Assembly: GCF_018323985.1 (NCBI RefSeq)
Contig: NZ_AP024590.1
Location: forward strand, 310,001 to 374,000
Direction of reading: 5' to 3'
From: Enterobacter kobei
GTDB lineage: Bacteria > Pseudomonadota > Gammaproteobacteria > Enterobacterales > Enterobacteriaceae
DNA length: 64,000 bases
Made by a program: the position numbers and the translations under genes. Every line of letters starts with the position of its first letter. The stretch's first letter is position 1. The notes beneath the pieces were generated by a model. That model ran no database searches, was not told the DNA's origin, and worked only from the letters and a program-made list of their open reading frames with translations. Shown here in pieces: positions 16,611-26,039 of this stretch.

Positions 16611-19058
16611 ATGAATGCACCTTTTACGTATGCATCACCCACGCTGAGCGTCGAGGCGCTCAAGCACTCGATCGCCTATAAGCTGATGTTCACCATCGGC
16701 AAGGATCCGGTGATCGCCAATAAACACGAATGGCTGAACGCCACGCTGTTCGCCGTGCGTGACCGTCTTGTCGAACGCTGGCTGCGCTCCAACCGCGCGC
16801 AGCTGTCGCAGGAAACGCGGCAGGTTTACTACCTGTCGATGGAATTTCTGATTGGCCGTACGCTCTCCAACGCCATGTTGTCATTGGGTATTTATGACGA
16901 CGTGAAAAATGCCCTCGAAGAGATGGGGCTGGATCTGGAAGAGCTGATTGACGAAGAAAACGACCCCGGTTTAGGTAACGGCGGTCTGGGCCGTCTGGCG
17001 GCGTGCTTCCTCGATTCGCTGGCGACCCTCGCGCTGCCGGGCCGTGGTTACGGTATCCGCTACGACTACGGCATGTTCAAACAAAACATCGTTGATGGCC
17101 GTCAGAAAGAGTCGCCGGATTACTGGCTGGAATACGGTAACCCGTGGGAATTCAAACGCCACAACACGCGCTATAAAGTGCGTTTCGGTGGTCGCGTACA
17201 GCTGGAAGGGAAAAAATCCCGCTGGCTGGAAACCGAAGAAATTCTGGCGGTGGCCTACGATCAGATCATCCCAGGCTACGACACTGACGCGACCAACACC
17301 CTGCGTCTGTGGAACGCCCAGGCGAGTAGCGCGATTAACCTTGGTAAATTCAACCAGGGCGACTATTTTGCCGCCGTGGAAGATAAAAACCACTCGGAAA
17401 ACGTCTCCCGCGTACTCTATCCGGATGACTCGACCTATTCCGGGCGCGAGCTGCGGTTACGTCAGGAGTATTTCCTGGTGTCGGCGACGGTGCAGGACAT
17501 CCTCAACCGTCACTACATGCTGCACAAGACCTACGATAATCTGGCAGACAAGATCGCCATTCACCTCAATGACACGCACCCGGTGCTCGGTATTCCTGAG
17601 CTGATGCGCCTGTTGATGGATGAGCATAAGTTCTCGTGGGATGATGCTTTTGAAGTGACCTGCCAGGTGTTCTCCTACACCAACCACACGCTGATGAGCG
17701 AAGCGCTGGAAACCTGGCCGGTGGACATGCTGGGCAAAATCCTGCCGCGTCACTTACAGATCATTTTCGAAATTAACGACTACTTCCTGAAGACCGTGCA
17801 GGATCAGTATCCGGATGACACCGGGCTGCTGAGCCGCGTCTCCATCATCGACGAGTCCAATGGCCGCCGTGTACGCATGGCGTGGCTGGCAGTGGTGGCA
17901 AGTCATAAAGTGAATGGCGTGTCCGAGCTGCACTCCAACCTGATGGTACAGTCGCTGTTTGCCGATTTTGCGAAGATTTTCCCGACGCGCTTTACCAACG
18001 TGACCAACGGCGTGACGCCGCGTCGCTGGCTGGCACTGGCGAATCCGCCGCTGTCTGACGTGCTGGACGAAAATATTGGCCGCACCTGGCGCACCGATTT
18101 GAGCCAGTTGCAGGAGCTTGAACAGCACATTGATTTCCCGAGCGTTAACCAGGCCGTGCGCCAGGCGAAGCTTGAGAATAAAAAGCGCCTGGCGATCATG
18201 ATCGCTCAGCAGCTCAACGTGGTGGTCAATCCGAAAGCGCTGTTTGACGTGCAAATCAAACGTATCCACGAATACAAACGTCAGCTGATGAACGTGCTGC
18301 ATGTGATTGCGCGCTACAACCGCATCAAGGCCGATCCGGATGCTGACTGGGTGCCGCGCGTCAACATCTTCGCCGGTAAAGCGGCGTCGGCCTATTACAT
18401 GGCGAAGCACATTATTCACCTCATCAATGACGTTGCCAAAGTGGTCAACAACGATCCGCAGATTGGCGACAAACTGAAAGTGGTGTTTATCCCCAACTAC
18501 AGCGTCAGCCTGGCGCAGATGATCATTCCGGCCGCCGATCTCTCTGAGCAGATTTCGCTGGCCGGTACCGAAGCGTCCGGCACCAGTAACATGAAATTCG
18601 CGCTCAACGGCGCGCTGACCATTGGTACGCTGGATGGGGCGAACGTCGAGATGCAGGATCACGTAGGCGAAGAGAATATCTTTATCTTCGGTAACACGGC
18701 GGATGAAGTGGAAGAGTTGCGTCGTCAGGGTTACAAACCTCGTGATTACTACGAGAAAGATGAAGAGCTGCGTGAAGTGCTGACGCAGATCGGCACCGGC
18801 GTGTTCAGCCCCGACGAGCCGGGCCGCTACCGCGATCTGGTGGATTCACTGATTAACTTCGGCGATCACTATCAGGTGCTGGCGGATTTCCGCAGCTATG
18901 TGGATTGTCAGGATCGCGTGGACGAGCTGTATCGTCATCCGGAAGAGTGGACCATTAAAGCGATGCATAACATCGCGGCGATGGGCTATTTCTCATCTGA
19001 CCGCACGATCCAGGAGTACGCCGACAAGATCTGGCATATCGATCCGGTGCGGTTGTAA
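16611..19058 (+). CDS. glgP: Glycogen phosphorylase
   Basis: PLP-dependent phosphorolysis of glycogen ends to glucose-1-phosphate. It has 815 residues as in E. coli GlgP. The PLP lysine is Lys662 in GTSNMKFALNG, and the GNGGLGRLAACF segment of the N-terminal half is typical of the family. It is a paralogue of malP at 26107, which differs mainly in preferring maltodextrins. It is the last gene of the glycogen cluster and is followed by a terminator shared with the end of glpD. Confidence 0.97.
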   Translation: MNAPFTYASPTLSVEALKHSIAYKLMFTIGKDPVIANKHEWLNATLFAVRDRLVERWLRSNRAQLSQETRQVYYLSMEFLIGRTLSNAMLSLGIYDDVKNALEEMGLDLEELIDEENDPGLGNGGLGRLAACFLDSLATLALPGRGYGIRYDYGMFKQNIVDGRQKESPDYWLEYGNPWEFKRHNTRYKVRFGGRVQLEGKKSRWLETEEILAVAYDQIIPGYDTDATNTLRLWNAQASSAINLGKFNQGDYFAAVEDKNHSENVSRVLYPDDSTYSGRELRLRQEYFLVSATVQDILNRHYMLHKTYDNLADKIAIHLNDTHPVLGIPELMRLLMDEHKFSWDDAFEVTCQVFSYTNHTLMSEALETWPVDMLGKILPRHLQIIFEINDYFLKTVQDQYPDDTGLLSRVSIIDESNGRRVRMAWLAVVASHKVNGVSELHSNLMVQSLFADFAKIFPTRFTNVTNGVTPRRWLALANPPLSDVLDENIGRTWRTDLSQLQELEQHIDFPSVNQAVRQAKLENKKRLAIMIAQQLNVVVNPKALFDVQIKRIHEYKRQLMNVLHVIARYNRIKADPDADWVPRVNIFAGKAASAYYMAKHIIHLINDVAKVVNNDPQIGDKLKVVFIPNYSVSLAQMIIPAADLSEQISLAGTEASGTSNMKFALNGALTIGTLDGANVEMQDHVGEENIFIFGNTADEVEELRRQGYKPRDYYEKDEELREVLTQIGTGVFSPDEPGRYRDLVDSLINFGDHYQVLADFRSYVDCQDRVDELYRHPEEWTIKAMHNIAAMGYFSSDRTIQEYADKIWHIDPVRL

Positions 19059-19081
19059 ATCAGTAAATCGGTAAACGATAA

Positions 19082-19109
19082 ACGGGGCCACTCAGTGACC
19101 CCGTTTTTT
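19082..19109 (+). terminator. glgP terminator
   Basis: ACGGGGCCA/TGACCCCGT forms a stem of nine positions with one mismatch and a 5-base loop, followed by TTTTT. It lies in the 52-base gap between glgP and the convergent glpD, whose stop codon is at 19111-19113. Confidence 0.85.
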
Positions 19110-19110
19110 A

Positions 19111-20616
19111 TTATGACGCCAGCGACAACTCGCGTTTCGCATGACGTGTCAGCCACTGGGAAATGCGCGACTGCTGCTCGGCGTTCAGCCACATACCCTG
19201 TTTAGTGCGACGCCAGATAGCATCGTCCAGACGGCGCACCCATTCGTGCTCGACCAGATAACGCAATTCTGCTTCGTAAAACTCATGGCCGAAATCTTCA
19301 CCCAGATCGGCCAGCGACGTTGCGCCGTTGAGGATCAGCTCGCTGTTGCTGCCGTAAGTGCGGGCATAATGGCGGGCCATCTGCTCGCTGATAAACGGAT
19401 AGCGACGACGCAGTTTAGCCGCGTAGTCGTCGCGATCGCCTTGCAGATCGCCACCCGGCAGCACGCAGGTTTTGGTCCACGCCGGCCCAATGTCTTTATA
19501 GTACGTCGACAGTTTTTCCATCGCGTGTTCTGCCAGCTTACGGTAGGTCGTTAGCTTGCCGCCGAATACCGACAGCAACGGCGCTTTGCCGTTTTCGTCG
19601 TGAATATCCAGCGTGTAATCGCGGGTAATGGCCTGCGGCGAATCGGATTCGTCATCGCACAGCGGACGTACGCCAGAGTAAGTCCAGACAATATCGTCGC
19701 GCGCCAGCTGCTTTTTGAAGTGCGCGTTATAGACCTTCAGCAGGTAGTTGATTTCGCTTTCGTCGATCTCAACGTTTTTCGGATCGCCCTGATATTCCAC
19801 ATCGGTGGTGCCAATGATGGAAAACTCATCCATCCACGGGATCACGAACACAATACGTTTATCTTCGTTTTGCAGGATGTAGGCCTGTTTCTGCGTATGG
19901 ACGCGCGGCACAACAATGTGGCTGCCTTTGATCAGGCGGATACCATACGGTGACGGCAACTCCATCCCTTCGTCGAAGAACTGTTTCACCCACGGGCCAG
20001 TCGCATTCACCAGACCGCGCGCCTGCCAGGTGTATTTCTCGCCAGTATCAATATCTTCGGCTTCCACCACCCACAGACCGTTAACACGTTTGGCGGAGGT
20101 GGCGCGGGTACGGGTCATCACTTCGCCGCCTTTGCGTACCACCATTTGCGCATTCGCCAGTACCATGCGCGCATCGTCCACCCAGCAGTCGGAATATTCG
20201 AAACCGCGCACGATTTCGGGTTTCATTACGGATTCTGCGCCAAAACGCAAACCGGTAGACGCGGGCAGACTGGTGCGTTTACCCAGGTGATCGTACATAA
20301 ACAGACCAATGCGGATCATCCACGCCGGGCGTAAATGCGGGCGGTGGGGCAGGCGGAAGCGCATCGGGAAGGCAATGTGCGGCGCCATTTTCAGCAGCAC
20401 TTCACGTTCGGCCAGTGCTTCGCTCACCAGGCGGAATTCGTAGTGTTCAAGGTAGCGCAGGCCGCCGTGGATCAGTTTCGAACTCGCTGACGAGGTGGCG
20501 CAGGCAAGATCCTGCGCTTCCAGCATGAGCACAGATAAACCGCGCCCTGCGGCGTCTGCCGCGATACCGGCACCGTTGATGCCCCCGCCTATCACAATCA
20601 GATCTTTGGTTTCCAT
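19111..20616 (-). CDS. glpD: Aerobic glycerol-3-phosphate dehydrogenase
   Basis: Membrane-associated FAD enzyme that oxidises sn-glycerol-3-phosphate to dihydroxyacetone phosphate and passes electrons to ubiquinone. It has 501 residues, as in E. coli. The FAD dinucleotide fold GGGINGAG is at residues 10-17, and SKLIHGGLRYLE and the FGGKLTTYR segment are family landmarks. The ATG at 20616 gives METKDL; an upstream in-frame ATG at 20631 would add only MHEAN. It is divergent from glpEGR, with GlpR operators between them. Confidence 0.97.
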   Translation of the reverse strand: METKDLIVIGGGINGAGIAADAAGRGLSVLMLEAQDLACATSSASSKLIHGGLRYLEHYEFRLVSEALAEREVLLKMAPHIAFPMRFRLPHRPHLRPAWMIRIGLFMYDHLGKRTSLPASTGLRFGAESVMKPEIVRGFEYSDCWVDDARMVLANAQMVVRKGGEVMTRTRATSAKRVNGLWVVEAEDIDTGEKYTWQARGLVNATGPWVKQFFDEGMELPSPYGIRLIKGSHIVVPRVHTQKQAYILQNEDKRIVFVIPWMDEFSIIGTTDVEYQGDPKNVEIDESEINYLLKVYNAHFKKQLARDDIVWTYSGVRPLCDDESDSPQAITRDYTLDIHDENGKAPLLSVFGGKLTTYRKLAEHAMEKLSTYYKDIGPAWTKTCVLPGGDLQGDRDDYAAKLRRRYPFISEQMARHYARTYGSNSELILNGATSLADLGEDFGHEFYEAELRYLVEHEWVRRLDDAIWRRTKQGMWLNAEQQSRISQWLTRHAKRELSLAS

Positions 20617-20630
20617 GTTCGCCTCATGCA

Positions 20631-20646
20631 CTTTCGTAAAAGCTCA
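20631..20646 (-). promoter_or_regulatory. Weaker second GlpR operator at glpD
   Basis: CTTTCG-TAAA-AGCTCA resembles the GlpR site (core TTCG...) at about 10 of 16 positions. It is adjacent to the stronger operator and close to the glpD start. E. coli glpD carries tandem operators, so a second site is plausible but not certain. Confidence 0.4.
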
Positions 20647-20649
20647 AAA

Positions 20650-20667
20650 ATGTTCGTTATCGCTCAT
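20650..20667 (-). promoter_or_regulatory. GlpR operator of glpD
   Basis: ATGTTCG-TTAT-CGCTCAT fits the glycerol-3-phosphate repressor consensus (ATGTTCG...CGAACAT) with two mismatches. It overlaps the inner edge of the glpD -10 element, so binding would block initiation. Confidence 0.75.
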
Positions 20668-20694
20668 GATAGCAAAGGAATGGCGCATTGGTAA
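20666..20694 (-). promoter_or_regulatory. Candidate glpD promoter
   Basis: On the minus strand, TTACCA (20689-20694) and TATCAT (20666-20671) are 17 bases apart, each a reasonable sigma-70 hexamer. Placement directly next to the GlpR operator supports the call. Confidence 0.5.
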
Positions 20695-20713
20695 CATCAA
20701 AAAAACAATTTAG

Positions 20714-20729
20714 AGTGATATGCATAACA
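20714..20729. promoter_or_regulatory. CRP-like site between glpD and glpE
   Basis: AGTGA-N6-TAACA, eight of ten half-site positions matching. It lies about 20 bases upstream of the glpD -35 and about 95 before glpE. Both operons respond to CRP in E. coli, so either or both could use it. Confidence 0.5.
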
Positions 20730-20821
20730 TAATGGCGTTTACCTGCCGTGAAGACGTAAACTTGTCGCTAAGATGTGGGGCCAGCGTACCCGCCAGGATC
20801 AGCACAACGAAAGAGAGCACC

Positions 20822-21151
20822 ATGGATCAATTTGAATGTATTAATGTGGAAGAAACCCATCAGAAGCTGCAGCAAAAGCAGGCGGTGCTGGTGGATATTC
20901 GCGATCCGCAAAGTTTCGCCATGGGCCACACCCCCGGCGCGTTCCACCTGACGAACGATACACTCAGCGCCTTTATGCAGGAACATGACTACGACACGCC
21001 AGTGATGGTGATGTGCTATCACGGCAACAGCAGCAAGGGCGCGGCTCAATATCTGCTGCAACAGGGTTTTGATCAGGTCTACAGCGTGGATGGCGGGTTC
21101 GACGCCTGGCATCGCCATTTTCCTGGTGAGGTGGCGCACGGATCGCTTTAA
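20822..21151 (+). CDS. glpE: Thiosulfate sulfurtransferase GlpE
   Basis: Single-domain rhodanese of 109 residues that moves sulfane sulfur from thiosulfate to cyanide or dithiols in vitro. The active-site Cys65 lies in the loop CYHGNS, and the fold starts with the VDIRDPQSFAMGH segment. The start ATG at 20822 gives MDQFECINV; translation from 20720 would add 34 residues covering the likely promoter region. First gene of glpEGR. Its role in glycerol-3-phosphate metabolism is unclear; the link is by operon. Confidence 0.95.
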   Translation: MDQFECINVEETHQKLQQKQAVLVDIRDPQSFAMGHTPGAFHLTNDTLSAFMQEHDYDTPVMVMCYHGNSSKGAAQYLLQQGFDQVYSVDGGFDAWHRHFPGEVAHGSL

Positions 21152-21195
21152 CCCTTTATACTGTCCTCTTTTATGTGGAATAAGTGCAGACAGCG

Positions 21196-22026
21196 ATGTT
21201 GATGATCACCTCTTTTACCAACCCGCGCATCGCTCAGGCGTTTGTTGATTACATGCAAACGCAGGGCATCACCCTGACGCTTCAGCACCATGACAAAACC
21301 GACGTCTGGCTGGCGGATGAAAGCCAGGCTGAACGCGTTCATGCGGAACTGGCGCGCTTTTTAGAAAACCCTGGCGATCTGCGTTATCTGGCGGCGAGCT
21401 GGACGTCAGGCCAGACGAACAGCGGCCTGCACTATCAGCGTTATCCCTTTCTGGCGACGTTACGCCAGCGGGCCGGGCCTTTTACGCTGGCGCTGGCGGC
21501 GATCTGTATTCTGGTGTTTATCATCATGAACGTGGCGGGCGATCAGCCGGTCATGGTCTGGCTGGCCTGGCCGTACGACCCCTCTCTGCGCTTTGACGTC
21601 TGGCGTTATTTCAGCCACGCGGTGATGCATTTTTCAGTACTGCATATTCTGTTTAACCTGCTGTGGTGGTGGTATCTCGGCGGCGCGGTGGAAAAGCGAC
21701 TCGGCAGCGGCAAACTGATTGTCATCACCATTATCAGCGCGCTGTTAAGCGGCTACGTGCAGCATAAGTTCAGCGGTCCGTGGTTCGGCGGCTTGTCCGG
21801 TGTGGTCTACGCGCTGATGGGCTACGTCTGGCTACGGGGCGAGCGGGATCCGCAAAGCGGGATTAATTTGCCACGCGGCTTGATAGCCTTTGCCTTAGTA
21901 TGGTTAATTGCCGGTTGGTTTGATCTGTTTGGCATGTCCATCGCCAATGGCGCGCATGTCACCGGTCTGGTTGTCGGTCTCGCCATGGCGTTTGTTGATA
22001 CGCAGAATGTGCGAAAACGAACATAA
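21196..22026 (+). CDS. glpG: Rhomboid intramembrane serine protease GlpG
   Basis: Inner-membrane rhomboid protease that cleaves single-pass substrates within the membrane. It has 276 residues: a soluble N-terminal domain (about 1-90) and six membrane helices. The catalytic dyad is Ser201 (GGLSGVVY) and His254 (NGAH), the same numbers as in E. coli. The start ATG at 21196 gives MLMITSF; a GTG at 21184 would add four residues and cannot be excluded. It is 44 bases after glpE and 17 before glpR. Confidence 0.96.
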   Translation: MLMITSFTNPRIAQAFVDYMQTQGITLTLQHHDKTDVWLADESQAERVHAELARFLENPGDLRYLAASWTSGQTNSGLHYQRYPFLATLRQRAGPFTLALAAICILVFIIMNVAGDQPVMVWLAWPYDPSLRFDVWRYFSHAVMHFSVLHILFNLLWWWYLGGAVEKRLGSGKLIVITIISALLSGYVQHKFSGPWFGGLSGVVYALMGYVWLRGERDPQSGINLPRGLIAFALVWLIAGWFDLFGMSIANGAHVTGLVVGLAMAFVDTQNVRKRT

Positions 22027-22043
22027 ATTTTCTGGGATATTTC

Positions 22044-22802
22044 ATGAAGCAGACACAACGCCACGATGCCATTATCGAGCTGGTTAAAAAGCAGGGGTAC
22101 GTCAGTACCGAGGAGCTGGTAGAGCAGTTTTCCGTCAGCCCGCAGACTATCCGCCGCGATCTGAATGACCTTGCCGATCAGAATATGATCCTGCGTCATC
22201 ACGGCGGCGCGGCGTTGCCGTCCAGCTCGGTAAATACCCCGTGGCACGATCGTAAAGCCACACAAACCGCCGAAAAAGAGCGTATTGCCCGCAAAGTGGC
22301 AAGCCAGATCCCTAATGGCGCGACGTTATTTATCGATATCGGCACGACGCCGGAAGCGGTGGCCCATGCGTTACTGGAGCACAGTAATTTGCGGGTGGTG
22401 ACTAACAATCTGAACGTGGCTAATACGCTGAAAACGAAAGAAGACTTCCGCATTATTCTCGCCGGGGGAGAGTTGCGCAGTCGTGATGGCGGCATTATTG
22501 GCGAAGCGACGCTGGATTTTATCTCCCAGTTCCGTCTTGATTTCGGCATCCTTGGGATCAGCGGCATCGACAGCGACGGCTCACTGCTGGAGTTTGATTA
22601 CCATGAAGTGCGCACCAAGCGGGCGATCATTGAAAACTCACGCCACGTTATGCTGGTGGTGGATCACTCGAAATTTGGCCGTAACGCGATGGTGAACATG
22701 GGCAGCATCAGCATGGTGAATGCGGTATACACCGACGTGATGCCGCCCGCCGGTGTGTTGCAGGTCATCAACGATCACAATATTCAGCTTGAGCTGTGCT
22801 AA
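22044..22802 (+). CDS. glpR: Glycerol-3-phosphate regulon repressor (DeoR family)
   Basis: Represses glycerol and glycerol-3-phosphate genes, including the neighbouring glpD, and is released by glycerol-3-phosphate. It has 252 residues, as in E. coli. The N-terminal DeoR-type helix-turn-helix is at about residues 18-42 (STEELVEQFSVSPQTIRRDL), followed by the sugar-phosphate isomerase-like domain with GTTPEAVAHAL. It is the last gene of glpEGR and is convergent with malT, with only 11 bases between stop codons. Confidence 0.96.
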   Translation: MKQTQRHDAIIELVKKQGYVSTEELVEQFSVSPQTIRRDLNDLADQNMILRHHGGAALPSSSVNTPWHDRKATQTAEKERIARKVASQIPNGATLFIDIGTTPEAVAHALLEHSNLRVVTNNLNVANTLKTKEDFRIILAGGELRSRDGGIIGEATLDFISQFRLDFGILGISGIDSDGSLLEFDYHEVRTKRAIIENSRHVMLVVDHSKFGRNAMVNMGSISMVNAVYTDVMPPAGVLQVINDHNIQLELC

Positions 22803-22806
22803 CGAA

Positions 22807-22824
22807 ACGGGGTTTACACCCCGT
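22807..22824. terminator. Bidirectional hairpin across the glpR/malT junction
   Basis: ACGGGG (22807-22812) pairs with CCCCGT (22819-22824). The loop holds the malT stop codon (22814-22816), so the stem uses the last codons of malT. It is short, without a U run on the + strand, and may be only a partial terminator. Confidence 0.55.
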
Positions 22825-25519
22825 ATCCCATCATCTTCAACAATTGCTGGGCGTGCTGCACCGCATCCTGACGATGCGCCACGCCAAGCTTCTGATACAG
22901 ATTGCGAATGTGCGTTTTGATGGTGGTGGCCGCCACGGCCAGCTCACCGGCGATCTGTTCATTGCTGTAGCCGGAATAAATTAAACCCAGTACCTGCCAT
23001 TCCCGCTGGGTCAGCGGACTGGTGCGGATCAGCTCCGGCACTTCCGGATGATTAAGCAGCCTTTCGACAAAACCTTCATCAAAATGCGCAAACTTGTGGC
23101 GATGGTGCTGGTTTATGTCGCGAAGAATACGCTGGGCGCGATGCCCTTCCAGCTCCGGCAGCGCGTTAAGCTGGATCAGCTGACGCAGTTGCTGCGCCAT
23201 CGCTTCCCCTTCGATGACAAAGTGGCTGATAAAGCCGGTGCGGTTCGCCAGCGTCAGCGCTTCCATCAGCACCCGCTGCGCCTCGCTTTTACGGCCCGCC
23301 TGCCAGTAGAGCTGGTTCAGCAGCAACAGGTTACGGTTCAGATCGCTCATCAGCCGCAGACTGCGTGCGTTTTCGTTTAACTCTTCCAGCACCATTTCTG
23401 CCGGATCAAAATCCCCGAGCAGGATCTGCGCGCGGGCAATGTTGCGCCACTGGCTTTGCAGGAAGTGGTTATCGGCGAACTCCGGTTTCGGGGTCTGACG
23501 CAGCCACTGGGCGGCGGCATTTTTGTCGCCAATCATCTGCCAGTAAATCACCCGCACTTTATCGGCGTTGGACACCCAGTCGCTGTGATACTGACCGTTG
23601 CCGAGTAAATTTTCCAGGCGATTGAGATGGCTGCGGGCGTTATCCAGATCACCGCGCGCCAGCGAATTTTGCACCAGCAGCGCCAGGCACTGCATCTGCT
23701 GCTGCGGCTGGTAGGCGGCGAGTACGTTTAACCCTTCGCGGGCGGCAGCTTCCGATTCATCCAGCCGCGCCCACGCCCACAGCAGTTGCGCACGAATGCG
23801 CAGTAAAAACTCGTGCAGCGGTAGTTGCTCCAGATGCTGCTCGCGGATCAGCGCAAAGGCTTTTTCCTGCGTTTCCCACGCGGCCTGTAAAAAGCCCTGG
23901 GCAAACAAAATTTCACTTTGCTGGATCAGACTCCACAGTGCGTAATGCCAGACATCGTGGCGACGCGCCATTTGCTCGGTCTGCTGCATCACCGTCAGCG
24001 AGTGGGTGAGTTGCCCTTTGCAGTGCAGCACTTCACCGTGCACCGAAGTGGCAACAATGCGGCTGTAGTAATTCGCCAGTGGCAACTCTTCCAGCGCCAC
24101 CGTCGACAGGCGCTCGGCTTCCGCAGGATCGCCGGCGTTGATGGCCACCTGTGCGCGCAGGGCGTTGAAATCGCCGTGCAGGGAGCGATCCATTTCCATG
24201 TCCATCTCCTGCTCGGCGCGGGCCAGCAGGGTGTTCACTTCGCTGTAGCGGTACTGGCTCTGCATCAGCCACGCCTGTAACAGCACCAGACGCGGATTCT
24301 CCAGCAGGCTTTCCCAGGGCAGCGCCTTCAGGGATTCTTCCAGCAGCGCCAGTTCGCTGTGGTTAAACAGCCCCCAGGCGTGATGGAGCAAAATGTCGCG
24401 CAGCATACAGCCATCGCCCGCGGCCAGCGCATGGTGAATGGCTTCGCTGGGGAAACCCTGCGCCATCCAGCTTTCCGCCGCCGCACGGTGGATCTCCGGC
24501 AACTCGGTCGCCAGCTCCCACTGACAGCGCTGACGCAGGAAATTGCCGAACAGCGGGTGATAGCTGAACCATTCACCGGAATCATCCATCCGTTGCAGAA
24601 AAAGGCCCTGACGTTCGATCTCTTCCAGGCGCATCTGCCCGTTTTCTTCGCCCGTAACACGCACAATCAGCGCATCGTTCATCGAGCGCAGCAGGGAACT
24701 TTTCAGCAACAAATGGCGGGTACTGAGATCGATATTATCCAGCACTTCATCCACCAGATAATCTGACAGATGGCTGGCGTTGATGCCTGCGAGACGGCGG
24801 GCCGACTGGTGTGCAGCATGGTTATTCTGGCGGGCGGAGAGGGCGATAAGCTGGAGCGCGGTGGCCCAGCCGGCGACATCGTCGCACAGGCGGCTGCTTT
24901 CCGCCGGTTCAATAGGCCACTCCAGGCGACAGTCAAAAAACAGCTTCGCTTCCTGATGGGTAAAGGCCAGATGCTGACTACCGATTTCCAGCAGCTGATC
25001 GCGCACGCGCAGGTTAGCAATACCCAGTTGCGGCAGATTACGCGACAGCACCACCAGCGTCAGGCATTCCGGCTGATGGCGCAGGAAAAAGCGCATTGCA
25101 TCGTGGATCACCGGGTTGGTGATCAGGTGGTAATCATCAATCACCAGATACAGCGGGCGATCCCAGTCTGCCAGCTCGATAAACAGCTGGGCAAAGAGTG
25201 ACGACAGGCTGGCGTACTGGCCTTTCTGGGCAATGGCTTCACTGGTGACGCAGTGGCCGTGAGTGGCTTGCTGCACCGCTGCCATTAAATAGTTGGCAAA
25301 GCGCTCCTGCTGGTTATCCCCCTCATCAAGGGAAAACCATCCGAGATCGCTTTTCCCTGCGGCCCACTGCGAAATAAGGGTCGTTTTTCCATAACCGGCA
25401 GGACTTGTCACCAGCGCCAGGCGAAAATTGTTGGCGCCCGCAAGTTTAGCCAGCAATCGGTCACGCACCACTGTGTGGTCAAGGCGAACCGGGCGACTTA
25501 ATTTAGACGGTATCAACAT
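22814..25519 (-). CDS. malT: Maltose regulon activator MalT
   Basis: ATP- and maltotriose-dependent activator of the maltose genes, of the STAND class. It has 901 residues, as in E. coli. Walker A SPAGYGKT is at 39-46; a nucleotide-binding oligomerisation region, a TPR-like maltotriose-sensing region and a C-terminal LuxR-type helix-turn-helix (LTQREWQVLGLI...IKTHIRNLYQKL) follow. The start at 25519 (MLIPSKLSRP) matches the family; two upstream in-frame codons add only MMT. It is divergent from malPQ. A CRP site lies 124 bases upstream, as in E. coli. Confidence 0.97.
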   Translation of the reverse strand: MLIPSKLSRPVRLDHTVVRDRLLAKLAGANNFRLALVTSPAGYGKTTLISQWAAGKSDLGWFSLDEGDNQQERFANYLMAAVQQATHGHCVTSEAIAQKGQYASLSSLFAQLFIELADWDRPLYLVIDDYHLITNPVIHDAMRFFLRHQPECLTLVVLSRNLPQLGIANLRVRDQLLEIGSQHLAFTHQEAKLFFDCRLEWPIEPAESSRLCDDVAGWATALQLIALSARQNNHAAHQSARRLAGINASHLSDYLVDEVLDNIDLSTRHLLLKSSLLRSMNDALIVRVTGEENGQMRLEEIERQGLFLQRMDDSGEWFSYHPLFGNFLRQRCQWELATELPEIHRAAAESWMAQGFPSEAIHHALAAGDGCMLRDILLHHAWGLFNHSELALLEESLKALPWESLLENPRLVLLQAWLMQSQYRYSEVNTLLARAEQEMDMEMDRSLHGDFNALRAQVAINAGDPAEAERLSTVALEELPLANYYSRIVATSVHGEVLHCKGQLTHSLTVMQQTEQMARRHDVWHYALWSLIQQSEILFAQGFLQAAWETQEKAFALIREQHLEQLPLHEFLLRIRAQLLWAWARLDESEAAAREGLNVLAAYQPQQQMQCLALLVQNSLARGDLDNARSHLNRLENLLGNGQYHSDWVSNADKVRVIYWQMIGDKNAAAQWLRQTPKPEFADNHFLQSQWRNIARAQILLGDFDPAEMVLEELNENARSLRLMSDLNRNLLLLNQLYWQAGRKSEAQRVLMEALTLANRTGFISHFVIEGEAMAQQLRQLIQLNALPELEGHRAQRILRDINQHHRHKFAHFDEGFVERLLNHPEVPELIRTSPLTQREWQVLGLIYSGYSNEQIAGELAVAATTIKTHIRNLYQKLGVAHRQDAVQHAQQLLKMMGYGV

Positions 25520-25642
25520 AGTCATCACTTCACTGTGAGGTAACGGGAAAGGCGATTTTTTTTGCGCTTCGTAATTAATAAGGGATACGTTCGGTCAGAA
25601 TGGCATGTATTGCAAGTTATGTCCGAATTTGACCGCGCTTAA

Positions 25643-25658
25643 TTTGCACTGTGTCACA
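25643..25658 (-). promoter_or_regulatory. CRP site of malT
   Basis: On the minus strand TGTGA-CACAGT-GCAAA, which appears identical to the core of the well-studied E. coli malT CRP site as I recall it. Its place upstream of malT also agrees. Confidence 0.85.
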
Positions 25659-25993
25659 ATTCCATAACCTTTATGAATAATAGCTCCGAAGGGCAGCCAT
25701 GGCGCATCAGCACTGAATTGTCGATAAAGCGCGCAAACGAAAAAAGAGGGTTTTTTATTCCACAAAGGGGAATAATTATTATGAAAAACGATGTCAGGTT
25801 ATGACGGGAAAAATAGTCGTGATGCCGCTTAAAATTCAGCAAAATAATATTTTTCCCGCATTGCATTTCTGTAAGTCAGGTCATTTCTCTAAAACGACAT
25901 TTCAATTTTTTGAAGCCGTTCCGGTTTATCGGTTTATTCCCCCGGCAAAATGCGCGTATACATGGACGTTAAGTGCCCGCGATCACATTTTTC

Positions 25994-26003
25994 GCTCATC
26001 CCC
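25994..26003 (-). promoter_or_regulatory. MalT box, inverted
   Basis: GGGGATGAGC on the minus strand, one mismatch from the MalT box GGGGA(T/G)GAGG. Part of the malP promoter array. Confidence 0.6.
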
Positions 26004-26007
26004 GCTG

Positions 26008-26017
26008 CTCCTCCCTT
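26008..26017 (-). promoter_or_regulatory. MalT box-like site, inverted
   Basis: AGGGAGGAGC on the minus strand, two mismatches from the MalT box. It is 14 bases from the first box in the same orientation. Confidence 0.4.
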
Positions 26018-26029
26018 TCTAATCCCTGG

Positions 26030-26039
26030 CGGGATGAGG
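26030..26039 (+). promoter_or_regulatory. MalT box, direct, promoter-proximal
   Basis: CGGGATGAGG, one mismatch from the MalT box, 68 bases before the malP start. The distance fits a box just upstream of the -35 region, the site from which MalT contacts polymerase. Confidence 0.65.

Noticed and set aside
17754..18662. 302-codon minus-strand open frame inside glgP
   Set aside because: Antisense shadow of glgP, with no family resemblance. The malP paralogue shows a similar shadow (26794-27747), as expected from shared codon pattern.
25654..26022. Two 70-73 codon open frames on opposite strands in the malT-malP gap
   Set aside because: AT-rich, no ribosome sites, no recognised sequence, and they overlap known or likely control sites.
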